Source: Gymnodinialimonas ulvae
Lineage (GTDB): Bacteria; Pseudomonadota; Alphaproteobacteria; Rhodobacterales; Rhodobacteraceae
NCBI RefSeq assembly: GCF_037543845.1
Contig: NZ_JBBIFX010000004.1
Location: 248,001 to 312,000, forward strand
Direction: 5' to 3'
Length of the DNA: 64,000 nucleotides
The notes below the pieces were generated by a model. It made no database searches. It was not told where the DNA came from and saw only the letters and a list, made by a program, of their open reading frames with translations. Shown piece after piece: positions 9,948 through 18,315 of the stretch. The position numbers and the translations under genes are program-made. Numbering within the stretch: the stretch's first letter is position 1; the number at the start of each line of letters is the position of its first letter.

Positions 9948-10817
9948 ATGGCCACCGCCCCTCGCATATCGTTCGAATTCTTCCCTCCCAAATCGTTGGA
10001 GGCCTCGTTTCGCCTGTGGGACACGCTCGGCACCCTTGCGCCGCTTGGGCCGGAATTTGTCTCCGTCACCTATGGCGCGGGCGGCACGACCCGCAAACTC
10101 ACCCATGAGGCCGTGACCACGATCCACGCCAATTTCGGCGTGCCCGTCGCCGCTCACCTGACCTGCGTGGACGCGACGCGGGCAGAAACGCTTGAGATCG
10201 CCGATCAATACGCCGCCGCCGGGGTCACCCAAATCGTCGCCCTGCGCGGTGACCCGCCCAAGGGCGCGGCCACCTTCACGCCCCATGCCGACGGCTTCAC
10301 CTCCTCGGTCGAACTGGTCGAAGCGCTCGCCAATACCGGCAAATTCGACATCCGCGTCGGCGCCTACCCCGATCCGCATCCCGAAGCGGCCTCCATGGCC
10401 GATTGCGTGGACCACCTGAAGCGCAAGATCGACGCGGGCGCGACCTCCGCCATCACGCAGTTCTTTTTCGAGGCCGAGACCTTCTTCCGCTTCCGCGACG
10501 CCTGCGCCAAGGCCGGTATCACCGCCCCAATCATTCCCGGCATCCTGCCCATTGAAAACTGGTCAAACACCCGCCGCTTCGCCACCCGCTGCGGCGCATA
10601 TATCCCCGGCTGGCTCGACCACGCCTTCGACGCCGCCACCCGCGACGACCGCGAAGAACTTCTGTCCACCGCACTCTGCACCGAGCTTTGCTCTGAATTG
10701 CAAGATGGCGGTGTTGAACACCTCCACTTCTACACCCTCAACAAACCAGACCTCACCCGCGACGTCTGCGCGGCGCTAGGGGTTGCGCCAAAGGTCGCGC
10801 TGGCCGAGGTGGCGTGA
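9948..10817 (+). CDS. metF: 5,10-methylenetetrahydrofolate reductase
   Basis: FAD-dependent TIM-barrel enzyme of 289 residues that reduces methylene-THF to methyl-THF for methionine synthesis. The family markers are ISFEFFPPK at 7-15 (catalytic Glu10), VTYGAGG, ALRGDPP, ITQFFFE, PGILPI and LHFYTLN. The start is the ATG at 9948 after AAGGAC. The longer open frame upstream only mirrors metR. It links to the Fhs-FolD pair later in the window, which supply methylene-THF. Confidence 0.95.
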   Translation: MATAPRISFEFFPPKSLEASFRLWDTLGTLAPLGPEFVSVTYGAGGTTRKLTHEAVTTIHANFGVPVAAHLTCVDATRAETLEIADQYAAAGVTQIVALRGDPPKGAATFTPHADGFTSSVELVEALANTGKFDIRVGAYPDPHPEAASMADCVDHLKRKIDAGATSAITQFFFEAETFFRFRDACAKAGITAPIIPGILPIENWSNTRRFATRCGAYIPGWLDHAFDAATRDDREELLSTALCTELCSELQDGGVEHLHFYTLNKPDLTRDVCAALGVAPKVALAEVA

Positions 10818-10909
10818 CACCGCCCCAACCGGCCGTTCGCACACCAAAACCCGGCTTGATCCAAAGCCCCCGTCGCGTCACCCTCGCGCCAAAGACGGAG
10901 GCACCCAAG

Positions 10910-11560
10910 ATGAACATCACCCCAATGGGCCATGTCTGGCATTCTGATGCACGACACCCGAAGCATGTCATCGGGTTCACCTGCGAAATGGCGACGGATT
11001 GGGACGCTTACCTTGGCCATCTTCAAATTTATCGCAGGGGCGAAATGGCTGCACGCCCGGATTTGCCCGACCGTATGTGGATTGCTGACGGTGCATCTCG
11101 AGCCGGCAAAGCTCTGAAGGCGCTGCCGGACACTTTTGTTGCGGCGGAGTATTTTGTTGTATCTCAGAGGGTCGCTGAAGTGATGGAGCGCTTCGACCTC
11201 GGCGGTTCTGCACTTCTGCCCGTTGCTCTCTCCAAGAAAGGAAACACAGACCCGTTCTGCGGATCCTACTACATCGTCCATTTAACCGAGCAAAAGGCAG
11301 CCTTTGATCCGGACAATTCGAATAATTTCGATAAGCCTCGTTACGAAGACGACACATATCTCGGTTCGGTTAGCCGTACGCGCAATAAGGATGACGATAT
11401 TGTCTGTAACGCCTCTGCCGTTGTTGGCGTTGACCTCTGGACAGACCCCTTGCTGCTGACGTCGCTGATGCTCAGTGACCCGCTCTACCAAGCGCTTGCG
11501 GGAGAAGAATTGCTAAACAACGCCAATACACTGCGCTGCGTGGTGTCCGCCCCTTACTGA
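10910..11560 (+). CDS. Imm11-like (DUF1629-type) orphan immunity protein candidate
   Basis: Protein of 216 residues. The C-terminal half looks like the Imm11/DUF1629 fold used by polymorphic-toxin immunity proteins: an YYIVHL strand, an acidic variable middle, then VVGVDLWTDPLLLTSLMLSDPLYQALAGEE, which matches the family's final 'W-x-D-P ... S-D-x-L' pattern. Start ATG 10910 is favoured by GGAGG nine bases upstream; an in-frame GTG overlaps the metF stop. Codon use is visibly less GC-rich than its neighbours (codons such as AAT, TTT, GAT, TAT), suggesting acquisition. No toxin gene is adjacent. Family assignment is from pattern recognition, not a search. Confidence 0.6.
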   Translation: MNITPMGHVWHSDARHPKHVIGFTCEMATDWDAYLGHLQIYRRGEMAARPDLPDRMWIADGASRAGKALKALPDTFVAAEYFVVSQRVAEVMERFDLGGSALLPVALSKKGNTDPFCGSYYIVHLTEQKAAFDPDNSNNFDKPRYEDDTYLGSVSRTRNKDDDIVCNASAVVGVDLWTDPLLLTSLMLSDPLYQALAGEELLNNANTLRCVVSAPY

Positions 11561-11600
11561 CCGCGCCGCGCCTCGCCAAACGCGCCCCTTTCATCTTGCC

Positions 11601-11675
11601 AGAAAAACCTCGGGGGAGCCGCCTGTTTGTCGGCGCCCCTTCGGAGCGACGCGGGCGCCGGGGGCAGCGCCCCCC
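11601..11675. repeat. Intergenic GC-rich repeat, copy 2 of 3
   Basis: It has the same outer boxes as copy 1 (AAAAACCTCGGGGGAG at the left, GGGGGCAGCGCCCCC at the right). The intervening part differs, with an internal GGCGCCCC...GGGCGCC stem. The orientation matches the other copies. Confidence 0.7.
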
Positions 11676-11748
11676 ATACGGTGTCCGTCGCCGCATGGGC
11701 CAAGGTCAAAACCTGAGACACGGGCACAATTTGCACTTCACGAAGCCC

Positions 11749-11810
11749 ACAATCATTTCTACAATCATAGAAATATCAGAAAATCTAACCCATTGATTTC
11801 ATTCAAATCA
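11749..11810. promoter_or_regulatory. AT-rich operator-like patch upstream of thioesterase gene
   Basis: There are two perfect inverted repeats: ATTTCTA-N6-TAGAAAT at 11755-11774 and TGATTT-N5-AAATCA at 11794-11810. There is also a direct repeat ACAATCAT at 11749-11756 and 11761-11768. The patch is sharply AT-rich in a GC-rich genome and lies 115 bases before the downstream gene. The bound regulator is unknown. Confidence 0.5.
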
Positions 11811-11925
11811 CCCTCCAAAATCCGCCATAATCAACCGTGAGCACGCGCGCACACACCGCCCCTCTTGCGCCCAAGGCGCGCCCGTGGCCTCCTCCATCCC
11901 ACAAGAAACCCGCCCGGAGCCGCCC

Positions 11926-12414
11926 ATGCCCACCCCCCACTACGCCGCCGATATCGAGGGCCTGCCCACCCGCGATCAGATGCTCTCGATGTCCGGCCTC
12001 GATTTCATGCGCGGCATTCTCAATGGCACCCTCGCCCATCCCCCCATCGGCCAGACCCTCGGCTACCACCTCGACACCGTCGAAGACGGCCGCGTGATTT
12101 TCCGCGGAACGCCTGCGTTCAAGGCGATGAACCCCATCGGCACCGTCCACGGCGGCTGGTACGGCACGCTGCTCGACAGCTGCATGGCCTGCGCGGTGAT
12201 GACCAAGGTCCCCAAAGGCTCCGCCTACACAACGCTGGAGTACAAGGTGAACATCACAGCCGCGATCCCGGTGGGCACCGAAATCCTCGCCGAGGGCATC
12301 GTCAGCCACGCAGGCCGCACCACCGGCGTCGCCGAAGGCACGATCCGCGACGCCGCCACCGGCAAGCTTTACGCCACCGGCTCCACCACCTGCCTGATCA
12401 TGGCGCTCACTTGA
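11926..12414 (+). CDS. PaaI-family hotdog thioesterase
   Basis: Acyl-CoA thioesterase of 162 residues. The hotdog core includes NPIGTVHGGWYGTLLDSCMACAV, the HGG motif of the PaaI group with a downstream catalytic aspartate, and a C-terminal strand with STTCLIM. The substrate is unknown, with aryl- or medium-chain CoA esters most likely for the family. The ATG at 11926 (MPTPHYAADIEG) is preferred over one at 11884, whose extra residues look non-coding. It has an unusual AT-rich upstream region. Confidence 0.85.
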   Translation: MPTPHYAADIEGLPTRDQMLSMSGLDFMRGILNGTLAHPPIGQTLGYHLDTVEDGRVIFRGTPAFKAMNPIGTVHGGWYGTLLDSCMACAVMTKVPKGSAYTTLEYKVNITAAIPVGTEILAEGIVSHAGRTTGVAEGTIRDAATGKLYATGSTTCLIMALT

Positions 12415-12494
12415 CCCCACCACCATCCTTGAATTGACTTGGGCAGTGCCCCGGTGCAAACCGACGCCTTCTTTCAACCCATGGAGACGTACAG

Positions 12495-13685
12495 ATGATC
12501 TCGCCGGTCCTGCCAAGCTACAGCCGCGCCAACCTCTCCTTCGTCAAAGGCGAAGGGGCATGGATGATCGAGGCAGATGGCCGACGTTTCCTGGATTTCG
12601 CCAGCGGGATCGCGGTGATGGCGCTCGGCCATGGGCATCCCAAAGTCGTCGAGACCCTCAAGGCGCAGGCCGACCAACTCTGGCACACCTCCAACCTCTA
12701 CACCGTCCCGCAACAAACCGCGCTGGCCGAACGGCTGGTCGAGCATACGTTCGCGGACACGGTGTTCTTCTGCAATTCCGGCACCGAAAGCGCGGAGTTG
12801 GCCTTCAAGATGGCGCGCAAATACTGGGACGCCAAAGGCCAGCCCGAGCGCACCACGATCCTCGCCTTCGACGGCGCGTTCCACGGCCGCTCCATCGCCG
12901 CCATTTCTGCGGCGGGTCAGGAAAAGCTTGTCAAAGGCTTCGGCCCACTCGCCCCAGGTTTCCGGCAACTGCCTTTCGGCGATCACGACGCCCTGCGCGC
13001 CGCCGCCGCCGAAGCGGATGTCGGCGCCATCATCGTCGAACCCATCCAGGGCGAGAGCGGTATCAGACCGCTTCCCGATCAATGCCTCAAGGGCCTGCGC
13101 GACCTCTGCGACGAACATGGCCTCTTGCTGATCCTTGATGAGATTCAATGCGGCATGGGCCGGACCGGCAAACTCTTCGCCCACGAATGGGCGGGTATCT
13201 CGCCCGACATCATGATGGTCGCCAAGGGCATCGGCGGCGGCTTCCCCCTCGGCGCGCTCCTGGCCACCGAAGAGGCCGCCCAAGGCATGACCCCGGGCAC
13301 CCACGGCTCCACCTATGGCGGCAATCCCTTGGGCTGCGCGGTCGGCGCGACGGTGATGGATGAAATCACATCCGATGGCTTTCTCGATTACGTGAACCGC
13401 AAAGCCGGCTTCCTGCGCCAGAAACTCGAAGGCCTCGTTGCCGCCCATCCCGACATCTTCGAAGAGGTCCGCGGCACGGGCCTCATGCTCGGCCTCAAAT
13501 GCAAGGCCACGAACCTCGACGTCGTGACTGCGGGCTACGACAACGACCTGCTCACCGTTCCCGCTGGCGATAACGTGGTGCGCGTCCTGCCCGCTCTGAC
13601 AATCACCGAAGACGAGATCTCCGAAGGTATCACCCGCCTCGACGCCGCCGCCACCGCTTTGGAAGGGCGCGCTGCGGCGCAATAG
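12495..13685 (+). CDS. argD: Acetylornithine aminotransferase
   Basis: Class III PLP aminotransferase of 396 residues that makes N-acetylornithine in arginine synthesis; it may also act on succinyl-diaminopimelate. Landmarks are NSGTESAELAFK, AFHGRS, VEPIQGESG, LDEIQCGMGRTG and the PLP lysine K244 in MVAKGIGGG. The start follows GGAGACG. It is followed by argF after a gap occupied by repeat copy 3. Confidence 0.96.
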   Translation: MISPVLPSYSRANLSFVKGEGAWMIEADGRRFLDFASGIAVMALGHGHPKVVETLKAQADQLWHTSNLYTVPQQTALAERLVEHTFADTVFFCNSGTESAELAFKMARKYWDAKGQPERTTILAFDGAFHGRSIAAISAAGQEKLVKGFGPLAPGFRQLPFGDHDALRAAAAEADVGAIIVEPIQGESGIRPLPDQCLKGLRDLCDEHGLLLILDEIQCGMGRTGKLFAHEWAGISPDIMMVAKGIGGGFPLGALLATEEAAQGMTPGTHGSTYGGNPLGCAVGATVMDEITSDGFLDYVNRKAGFLRQKLEGLVAAHPDIFEEVRGTGLMLGLKCKATNLDVVTAGYDNDLLTVPAGDNVVRVLPALTITEDEISEGITRLDAAATALEGRAAAQ

Positions 13686-13700
13686 CCCGCCCTCTTTGCT

Positions 13701-13740
13701 TTCCAAATACCTCAGGGAGCGCGAGGGGCAGCGCCCCTCG
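13701..13740. repeat. Intergenic GC-rich repeat, copy 3 of 3 (compact)
   Basis: TTCCAAATACCTCAGGGAG is followed directly by GCGAGGGGCAGCGCCCCTCG, so the two boxes of the longer copies sit together here. The right half folds into a GAGGGGC-AGC-GCCCCTC type stem. It lies between argD and argF and could also affect their shared transcript. Confidence 0.7.
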
Positions 13741-13769
13741 TTCAATCCCCCAGCCAAAAGCGTCCCGCC

Positions 13770-14696
13770 ATGACCCATTTTCTCGATATCCACAAGACCG
13801 ACCCCGATGATCTACGCCATATCATCGACCACGCGATCGACATGAAAACCGCCCGCGCGGGCCTGCCCAAAGGGACGCTCGATGCGGACCAACCCCTCGC
13901 CGGGCACATGGTCGCGCTGATCTTCGAAAAACCCTCCACCCGCACCCGCGTGTCCTTTGACCTCGGGGTGCGGCAGATGGGCGGGCAAACCATGGTCCTG
14001 AGCGGGTCGGAGATGCAGCTCGGCCATGGCGAAACCATCGCCGACACCGCCCGCGTGCTGAGCCGCTACGTCGACCTGATCATGATCCGCACGTTTGAGG
14101 AAGAAGTCCTTCTGGAAATGGCCGACCACGCCACCGTGCCGGTCATCAACGGGCTGACGAACCGCACCCATCCCTGCCAGATCATGGCCGATGTGATGAC
14201 CTATGAGGAACACCGTGGCCCGATCCGTGGCAAGAAGGTCGTGTGGTGCGGCGATGGCAATAACGTGTTCGCCTCTTTCGCCCATGCGGCAGGCCAGTTT
14301 GGCTTCGACCTGACGTTTTCCGGCCCCGAAACGCTCGATCCCGAACGTGTTTTCCTGGACCAGGCTCGTGCAAAAGGCGTCTCCGTCGAGATCGAGCGCG
14401 ACCCCGCCAAGGCCGTCGACGGCGCCGATCTTGTCGTCACCGACACCTGGGTGTCGATGCATGACAGCCAGACCGCGCGCGAGCGTCGCCACAACCAACT
14501 CCGCCCCTATCAGGTCAACGAAGCGTTGATGGGCCACGCCCAATCGGACGCGCTGTTCATGCATTGCCTGCCCGCGCATCGCAACGAAGAGGTCACCGAT
14601 GCCGTCATGGATGGCCCACAATCGGTGATCTTCGACGAGGCCGAGAACCGCCTGCATGCGCAAAAGGCGATCATGCGCCACTGCCTCGGTCTTTGA
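13770..14696 (+). CDS. argF: Ornithine carbamoyltransferase
   Basis: Enzyme of 308 residues that makes citrulline from ornithine and carbamoyl phosphate. The phosphate-binding STRTR is at 56-60, HPCQ at 134-137, the ornithine loop DTWVSM at about 225-230, and HCLPAHR at 265-271. All catalytic motifs are intact. It converges on the DUF2235 gene with only 3 bases between the stops. Confidence 0.96.
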   Translation: MTHFLDIHKTDPDDLRHIIDHAIDMKTARAGLPKGTLDADQPLAGHMVALIFEKPSTRTRVSFDLGVRQMGGQTMVLSGSEMQLGHGETIADTARVLSRYVDLIMIRTFEEEVLLEMADHATVPVINGLTNRTHPCQIMADVMTYEEHRGPIRGKKVVWCGDGNNVFASFAHAAGQFGFDLTFSGPETLDPERVFLDQARAKGVSVEIERDPAKAVDGADLVVTDTWVSMHDSQTARERRHNQLRPYQVNEALMGHAQSDALFMHCLPAHRNEEVTDAVMDGPQSVIFDEAENRLHAQKAIMRHCLGL

Positions 14697-14699
14697 CGC

Positions 14700-15893
14700 T
14701 CAGGCGAAATCCCTGTCCATGCCGTCCCGCGGCCGCTGCGACCCAAAGGCGGCGGCCAATTCCGTCTCGACCCGCTTGAGGCTCCCGGGGCGGTAGCGGG
14801 ATTTGGTCGTCTTGCCCGCCCACCGCGTCGTCACCGAAGCGTGCAATTCCTCCATCCGCGCCGGCCCCGTGCGGTCCACCGGGCGCAGGTTCGTGATCCA
14901 GTTCCCCAACCCCTTGCGCGGCTGGGAGAAATTGTGAAGCGGTCCCATCGGGTTCATCTGCCGCTGAACCGCCTGCCGCTCGACCGGATCGAAGGTCAGG
15001 CCCGCCGCCTGCGCGCCATCGATCATCCAATTCAACGCGATGCTCGACAGGTCGAGGATATCCCCCCCGCCCCCGACCGAGCCGTGATCCCCAAGGAAAA
15101 ACCGCTCCTGATAGCGCGCGTCGGGCCCCTCACTGAACGGCAGCACTTCATCCGCAAGCGTCCAGCGCGTGGGCGCAAAACTGGCGCGCCGTTCATCGAG
15201 CGCAATCGCATGGCGCGCGGAATGCACCAACCGCGACAGCTTCGTGTTGTGGAACGCGTATTTCCTGCGGTTCAAAAGCGGCGCCACAAGCAGGTGATTG
15301 GGCACCCCCAACGCCCCGACCGTATCCCACACACCAAGGTAGGCGATGTTGACCAGCGGCGCCTCCGGCATGTTCTCCGCCGCGCGATGCTCGGCCTCCT
15401 TCGGACTTGTCACACCGCGCAGCGACATCCGCGACCGGAAGTGAAAGCTCTCCACGTGATCGGGGTGGGTCTTCGGATCATCGCGCCTGCGATAGCGCGC
15501 AACCGCTTCGGGCAGCAACCACAGGCGGTCGCGGTCGATGATCCCCGTCGAGCGGATGAACCCGGCCAATGAGCGCGCCGTGAACGCGCCGCGGGAAAAG
15601 CCGAACAGGTAGATCTCATCCTGTGGCTCATGCAGGAACACGATGTGGCGATAGGCCTCTACGACATTGTCCATCAGGCCCCAACCCAACGCCCCGCCAA
15701 GAACCTTGTCCGACCACCGCGCCAACCGCGTCACACCGCGCCCGGTGCCAACCCCTTCGATGTAGATCGGGACCTGCACGACCCCATCCGCGCCCACCGG
15801 TGCGAGCGCGCGGGCAAGGCGCACAACATTGGTCGGGTTGGCGGCATCCGAACGGTTCCAGGTCCCGTCGCACAGAACCACGATGCGTTTCAT
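14700..15893 (-). CDS. DUF2235 domain alpha/beta hydrolase
   Basis: Protein of 397 residues with the DUF2235 hydrolase fold shared with Tle1-type phospholipase effectors. It begins MKRIVVLCDGTWNRSD, has the nucleophile elbow GFSRGAFTARSLAGF, and has further acid/histidine candidates such as LGVWDTVGALGVP and FLGDHGSVGGGG. No signal peptide or VgrG/PAAR partner is nearby, so there is no direct evidence for secretion. It is common as a stand-alone gene in Rhodobacterales. The start ATG at 15893 begins the conserved N-terminus. Confidence 0.82.
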   Translation of the reverse strand: MKRIVVLCDGTWNRSDAANPTNVVRLARALAPVGADGVVQVPIYIEGVGTGRGVTRLARWSDKVLGGALGWGLMDNVVEAYRHIVFLHEPQDEIYLFGFSRGAFTARSLAGFIRSTGIIDRDRLWLLPEAVARYRRRDDPKTHPDHVESFHFRSRMSLRGVTSPKEAEHRAAENMPEAPLVNIAYLGVWDTVGALGVPNHLLVAPLLNRRKYAFHNTKLSRLVHSARHAIALDERRASFAPTRWTLADEVLPFSEGPDARYQERFFLGDHGSVGGGGDILDLSSIALNWMIDGAQAAGLTFDPVERQAVQRQMNPMGPLHNFSQPRKGLGNWITNLRPVDRTGPARMEELHASVTTRWAGKTTKSRYRPGSLKRVETELAAAFGSQRPRDGMDRDFA

Positions 15894-16037
15894 GGCGGCG
15901 ATCCTTTGTTGCTGGTGTCGCCCACACGATACCAGAACCCGACCCCGCGCGAAATGCTTGCGCCTGCGGCCCGATTGCGGCACCCCCAGGGTACGCCTCT
16001 CCCGTGCCGAGACCCCCTCCCTGTGCCACGATCGCCA

Positions 16038-16943
16038 ATGCCTGACATCGCCCCCATCCTTCCGTCGCAGGCGCGCGCGGTGGCGTTCATGCTCTGCGCC
16101 ACGGCGTTCATCGCCGCGACGACGCTTTTGGCCAAGGCGCTCGGGACGGATACCTTGGGCGATCCCCTGCATCCCGTGCAGGTCACGTTTGGCCGCTTCC
16201 TGTTTGCCTGGATTGCAATTGTCACCATCGTCGCCATCACCCGCCCGAACCTGACCCGCCCGAATCTGGGCCTGCACCTGAGCCGGACGCTGTGCGGCGC
16301 GACCGGCGTGACGCTGATGTTTGCCGCCGCCGCCGCGATCCCGCTGGCCGATGCCACGGCGATCAGCTTTCTCAACCCGGTCTTCGGCATGATCCTTGCG
16401 ATACCGCTTCTGGGCGAGCGGGTTGGCAAATGGCGCTGGCTCGCCGCCGCCATCGCCTTCACCGGTGCGCTTATCCTGATCCGGCCCGGCGCTGGCAGCG
16501 TGCAGCTTGGCGCGCTTCTGGCGCTGGGTGCGGCCCTCGCGCTTGGACTTGAGTTGACCTTCATCAAGCGTCTTGCCGGCCGCGAGCGACCGCTCCAGAT
16601 CCTGCTTCTGAACAACACCATCGGCCTTGCGATCATCAGCGTCGCGGTACTTGCCGTCTGGCAAAGCCCCACGCCCTCGCAATGGGTCGCCCTGGCCGCC
16701 CTCGGCTTCGCCATGGCCGCCGCGCAGGCCTGTTTCGTGAACGCCATGGCCCGCGCCGACGCAAGCTTCGTGACGCCGTTCTCCTACCTGACCCTTGTGT
16801 TCGCGACCCTCTACGATCTTGCGGTCTTCGGCACCGTGCCCACCGGGGTTTCGCTTTTGGGAGCCGGCATCATCATCGCGGGCGCCGCCCTTCTGGCATG
16901 GCGTGAGCGGGTCAATCAGCTCACACCAACACCGACCCCCTAA
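16038..16943 (+). CDS. EamA/DMT-superfamily membrane transporter
   Basis: Inner-membrane protein of 301 residues with two EamA repeats and about ten hydrophobic helices. The glutamate-rich loop after helix 4 (IPLLGERVGKWRW) and a repeat-2 equivalent are typical of RhaT/YdcZ-like drug/metabolite exporters. The substrate is unknown. It is divergent from the DUF2235 gene. The start at 16038 (MPDIAPILPSQARAVAF) is the first ATG before the first helix. Confidence 0.88.
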   Translation: MPDIAPILPSQARAVAFMLCATAFIAATTLLAKALGTDTLGDPLHPVQVTFGRFLFAWIAIVTIVAITRPNLTRPNLGLHLSRTLCGATGVTLMFAAAAAIPLADATAISFLNPVFGMILAIPLLGERVGKWRWLAAAIAFTGALILIRPGAGSVQLGALLALGAALALGLELTFIKRLAGRERPLQILLLNNTIGLAIISVAVLAVWQSPTPSQWVALAALGFAMAAAQACFVNAMARADASFVTPFSYLTLVFATLYDLAVFGTVPTGVSLLGAGIIIAGAALLAWRERVNQLTPTPTP

Positions 16944-17102
16944 AGCCTGCAGCGCGCCCACCGTCGCCAACCCGCACAGCTTCGCCTTGCCACCACCGGC
17001 CCGACCGATAGAATAGGGCTTCCTTTCCGGGCTGCGCGACACCATATGTGCTGACCCAATGACCGCCGCGCATCACCCGCGCCCCAAAATCGGAACGCAT
17101 GC

Positions 17103-17687
17103 ATGTCCTGGACCGACGAACGTGTCGAATTGTTGAAAAAGATGTGGGGCGAAGGCCAGTCGGCCAGCCAGATCGCCAAGGAACTGGGCGGTGTCACGCG
17201 CAATGCCGTGATTGGCAAGGTACATCGGTTGGGCCTTTCGAACCGCTCCGGCGGTGGGGGCACCTCGGCCCCGTCCAAACCCGCCGCCGCGAAGGAGGCC
17301 CCGCCGCCACCCAAGGCGCAGGCGGCCCCAAAGCCCGCCCCCGAAACCAAGGCCGCCGAGCCCGCACCAGTGCCGGCGCCGCGCCCGTCCAACGTGACGC
17401 CGCTGCGCAAGCCCATCGCGCCCGCCGGGCAGCCGCTTCCGCCGCAGCCATCCGCCAATGAGATCAGCCCCGAGGCCCTTGCCAAGGTCAACGAGGTCGA
17501 GAAGCACGCCAAGCGGATCAGCCTGATGGAGCTGACCGAGCGGGTCTGCAAATGGCCCATCGGCGACCCGGCGACCGAGGATTTCTATTTCTGCGGTCTG
17601 CCGGTGCAACAAGGCAAACCCTATTGCGACGCCCATGTCGGGGTCGCCTTCCAACCGATGTCCTCGCGCCGTGACCGCCGCAGGTAA
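17103..17687 (+). CDS. gcrA: GcrA cell-cycle regulator
   Basis: Alphaproteobacterial regulator of 194 residues that binds sigma-70 RNA polymerase and activates methylated promoters for division and replication genes. The DNA-binding N-terminus MSWTDERVELLKKMWGEGQS and TRNAVIGKVHRLGLSNR (1-47) is diagnostic. An Ala/Pro-rich linker (about 50-115) leads to the C-terminal sigma-interacting domain with CKWPIGDP and FYFCGLPVQQGKPYCDAH. The isolated gene has no operon partner. Confidence 0.95.
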   Translation: MSWTDERVELLKKMWGEGQSASQIAKELGGVTRNAVIGKVHRLGLSNRSGGGGTSAPSKPAAAKEAPPPPKAQAAPKPAPETKAAEPAPVPAPRPSNVTPLRKPIAPAGQPLPPQPSANEISPEALAKVNEVEKHAKRISLMELTERVCKWPIGDPATEDFYFCGLPVQQGKPYCDAHVGVAFQPMSSRRDRRR

Positions 17688-17813
17688 TTGTCCGCACGCA
17701 CCCGCCTGGGACGGCCCGGGTCGGTGGCAGCCCCTGATCAAGCTTTTGTGACTGGCACCTCGAACGCGACTGGCCCTAGGGTTCCCAACAGCCTCGGGGA
17801 AGGATCGTTCGGC

Positions 17814-18305
17814 ATGGCACGCAAGACCAAGAAAACCCGCAAATCTCGCGCGGCCTTCAATGCGCCCACGCCCACGCCCGGGGTGACCCGCCGCGGCACG
17901 TTGCGCCTTCTGCGCGGCGCTGCCATCGCAGTGCCAGCCGTGGGCCTCGCCGGGTATTTCGGCACCGGTTATGTTCGGGCGTCAATCTGCGAGTTCGACC
18001 TCACCAAGATCGGCGACGGTCTTCCGTCAATCGTGCAGGTCCACGACCCGCAATGCCCGCTCTGCAGCGCCCTGCAACGCCAAACCCGGCGCGCCCTGCG
18101 GCCCTACAACGCCGATGATTTCCATTTTCTCGTGGCCAATGTTGCCACGCTGGACGGTCGGCTGTTTGCCCAAAACCACGGCGTGTCCCATGTGACACTG
18201 GTGCTGCTCGACGGGGACGGGCGGCATGTCGGAACGCTGCATGGCCCGATTGACGACGATAACCTGCGCGCGTCGATTGCCGCGCATCTGGACGAATACG
18301 GCTAG
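17814..18305 (+). CDS. Membrane-anchored thioredoxin-like protein
   Basis: Protein of 163 residues with a basic N-terminus, one hydrophobic anchor (about 30-52), then a short thioredoxin-like domain with a CPLC redox motif at 81-84 (HDPQCPLCSALQR). The basic RRGTLRLLRG before the hydrophobic segment is only weakly like a Tat signal. The domain probably faces the periplasm. The substrate is unknown. The start is the ATG at 17814; the frame continues upstream but the extra residues look non-coding. Confidence 0.75.
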   Translation: MARKTKKTRKSRAAFNAPTPTPGVTRRGTLRLLRGAAIAVPAVGLAGYFGTGYVRASICEFDLTKIGDGLPSIVQVHDPQCPLCSALQRQTRRALRPYNADDFHFLVANVATLDGRLFAQNHGVSHVTLVLLDGDGRHVGTLHGPIDDDNLRASIAAHLDEYG

Positions 18306-18315
18306 GCCCCGCGCG

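Larger units (their letters stand above)
11561..11925. other. Intergenic region with repeat copy 2 and AT-rich dyads
   Basis: 365 bases between the Imm11-like gene and a thioesterase. It holds the second intergenic repeat and an AT-rich patch with two perfect dyads, listed separately. No credible gene is seen. Confidence 0.6.

Noticed and set aside
12474..13793. Long open frame on the minus strand across argD
   Set aside because: It is the mirror of argD in GC-rich DNA. The translation is His/Gly/Asp-rich with no domain, while argD has every motif intact. The same holds for similar frames opposite cpaF, cpaC, fhs, the helicase and tal/DUF484.
14700..15893. Type VI secretion effector locus
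   Set aside because: The DUF2235 hydrolase resembles Tle1 effectors, but there is no VgrG, PAAR, Hcp or immunity lipoprotein nearby.
15894..17045. Upstream extension of the DUF2235 frame
   Set aside because: The extra residues are Arg/Gly/Lys-rich and lie opposite the EamA transporter. The conserved N-terminus starts at 15893.
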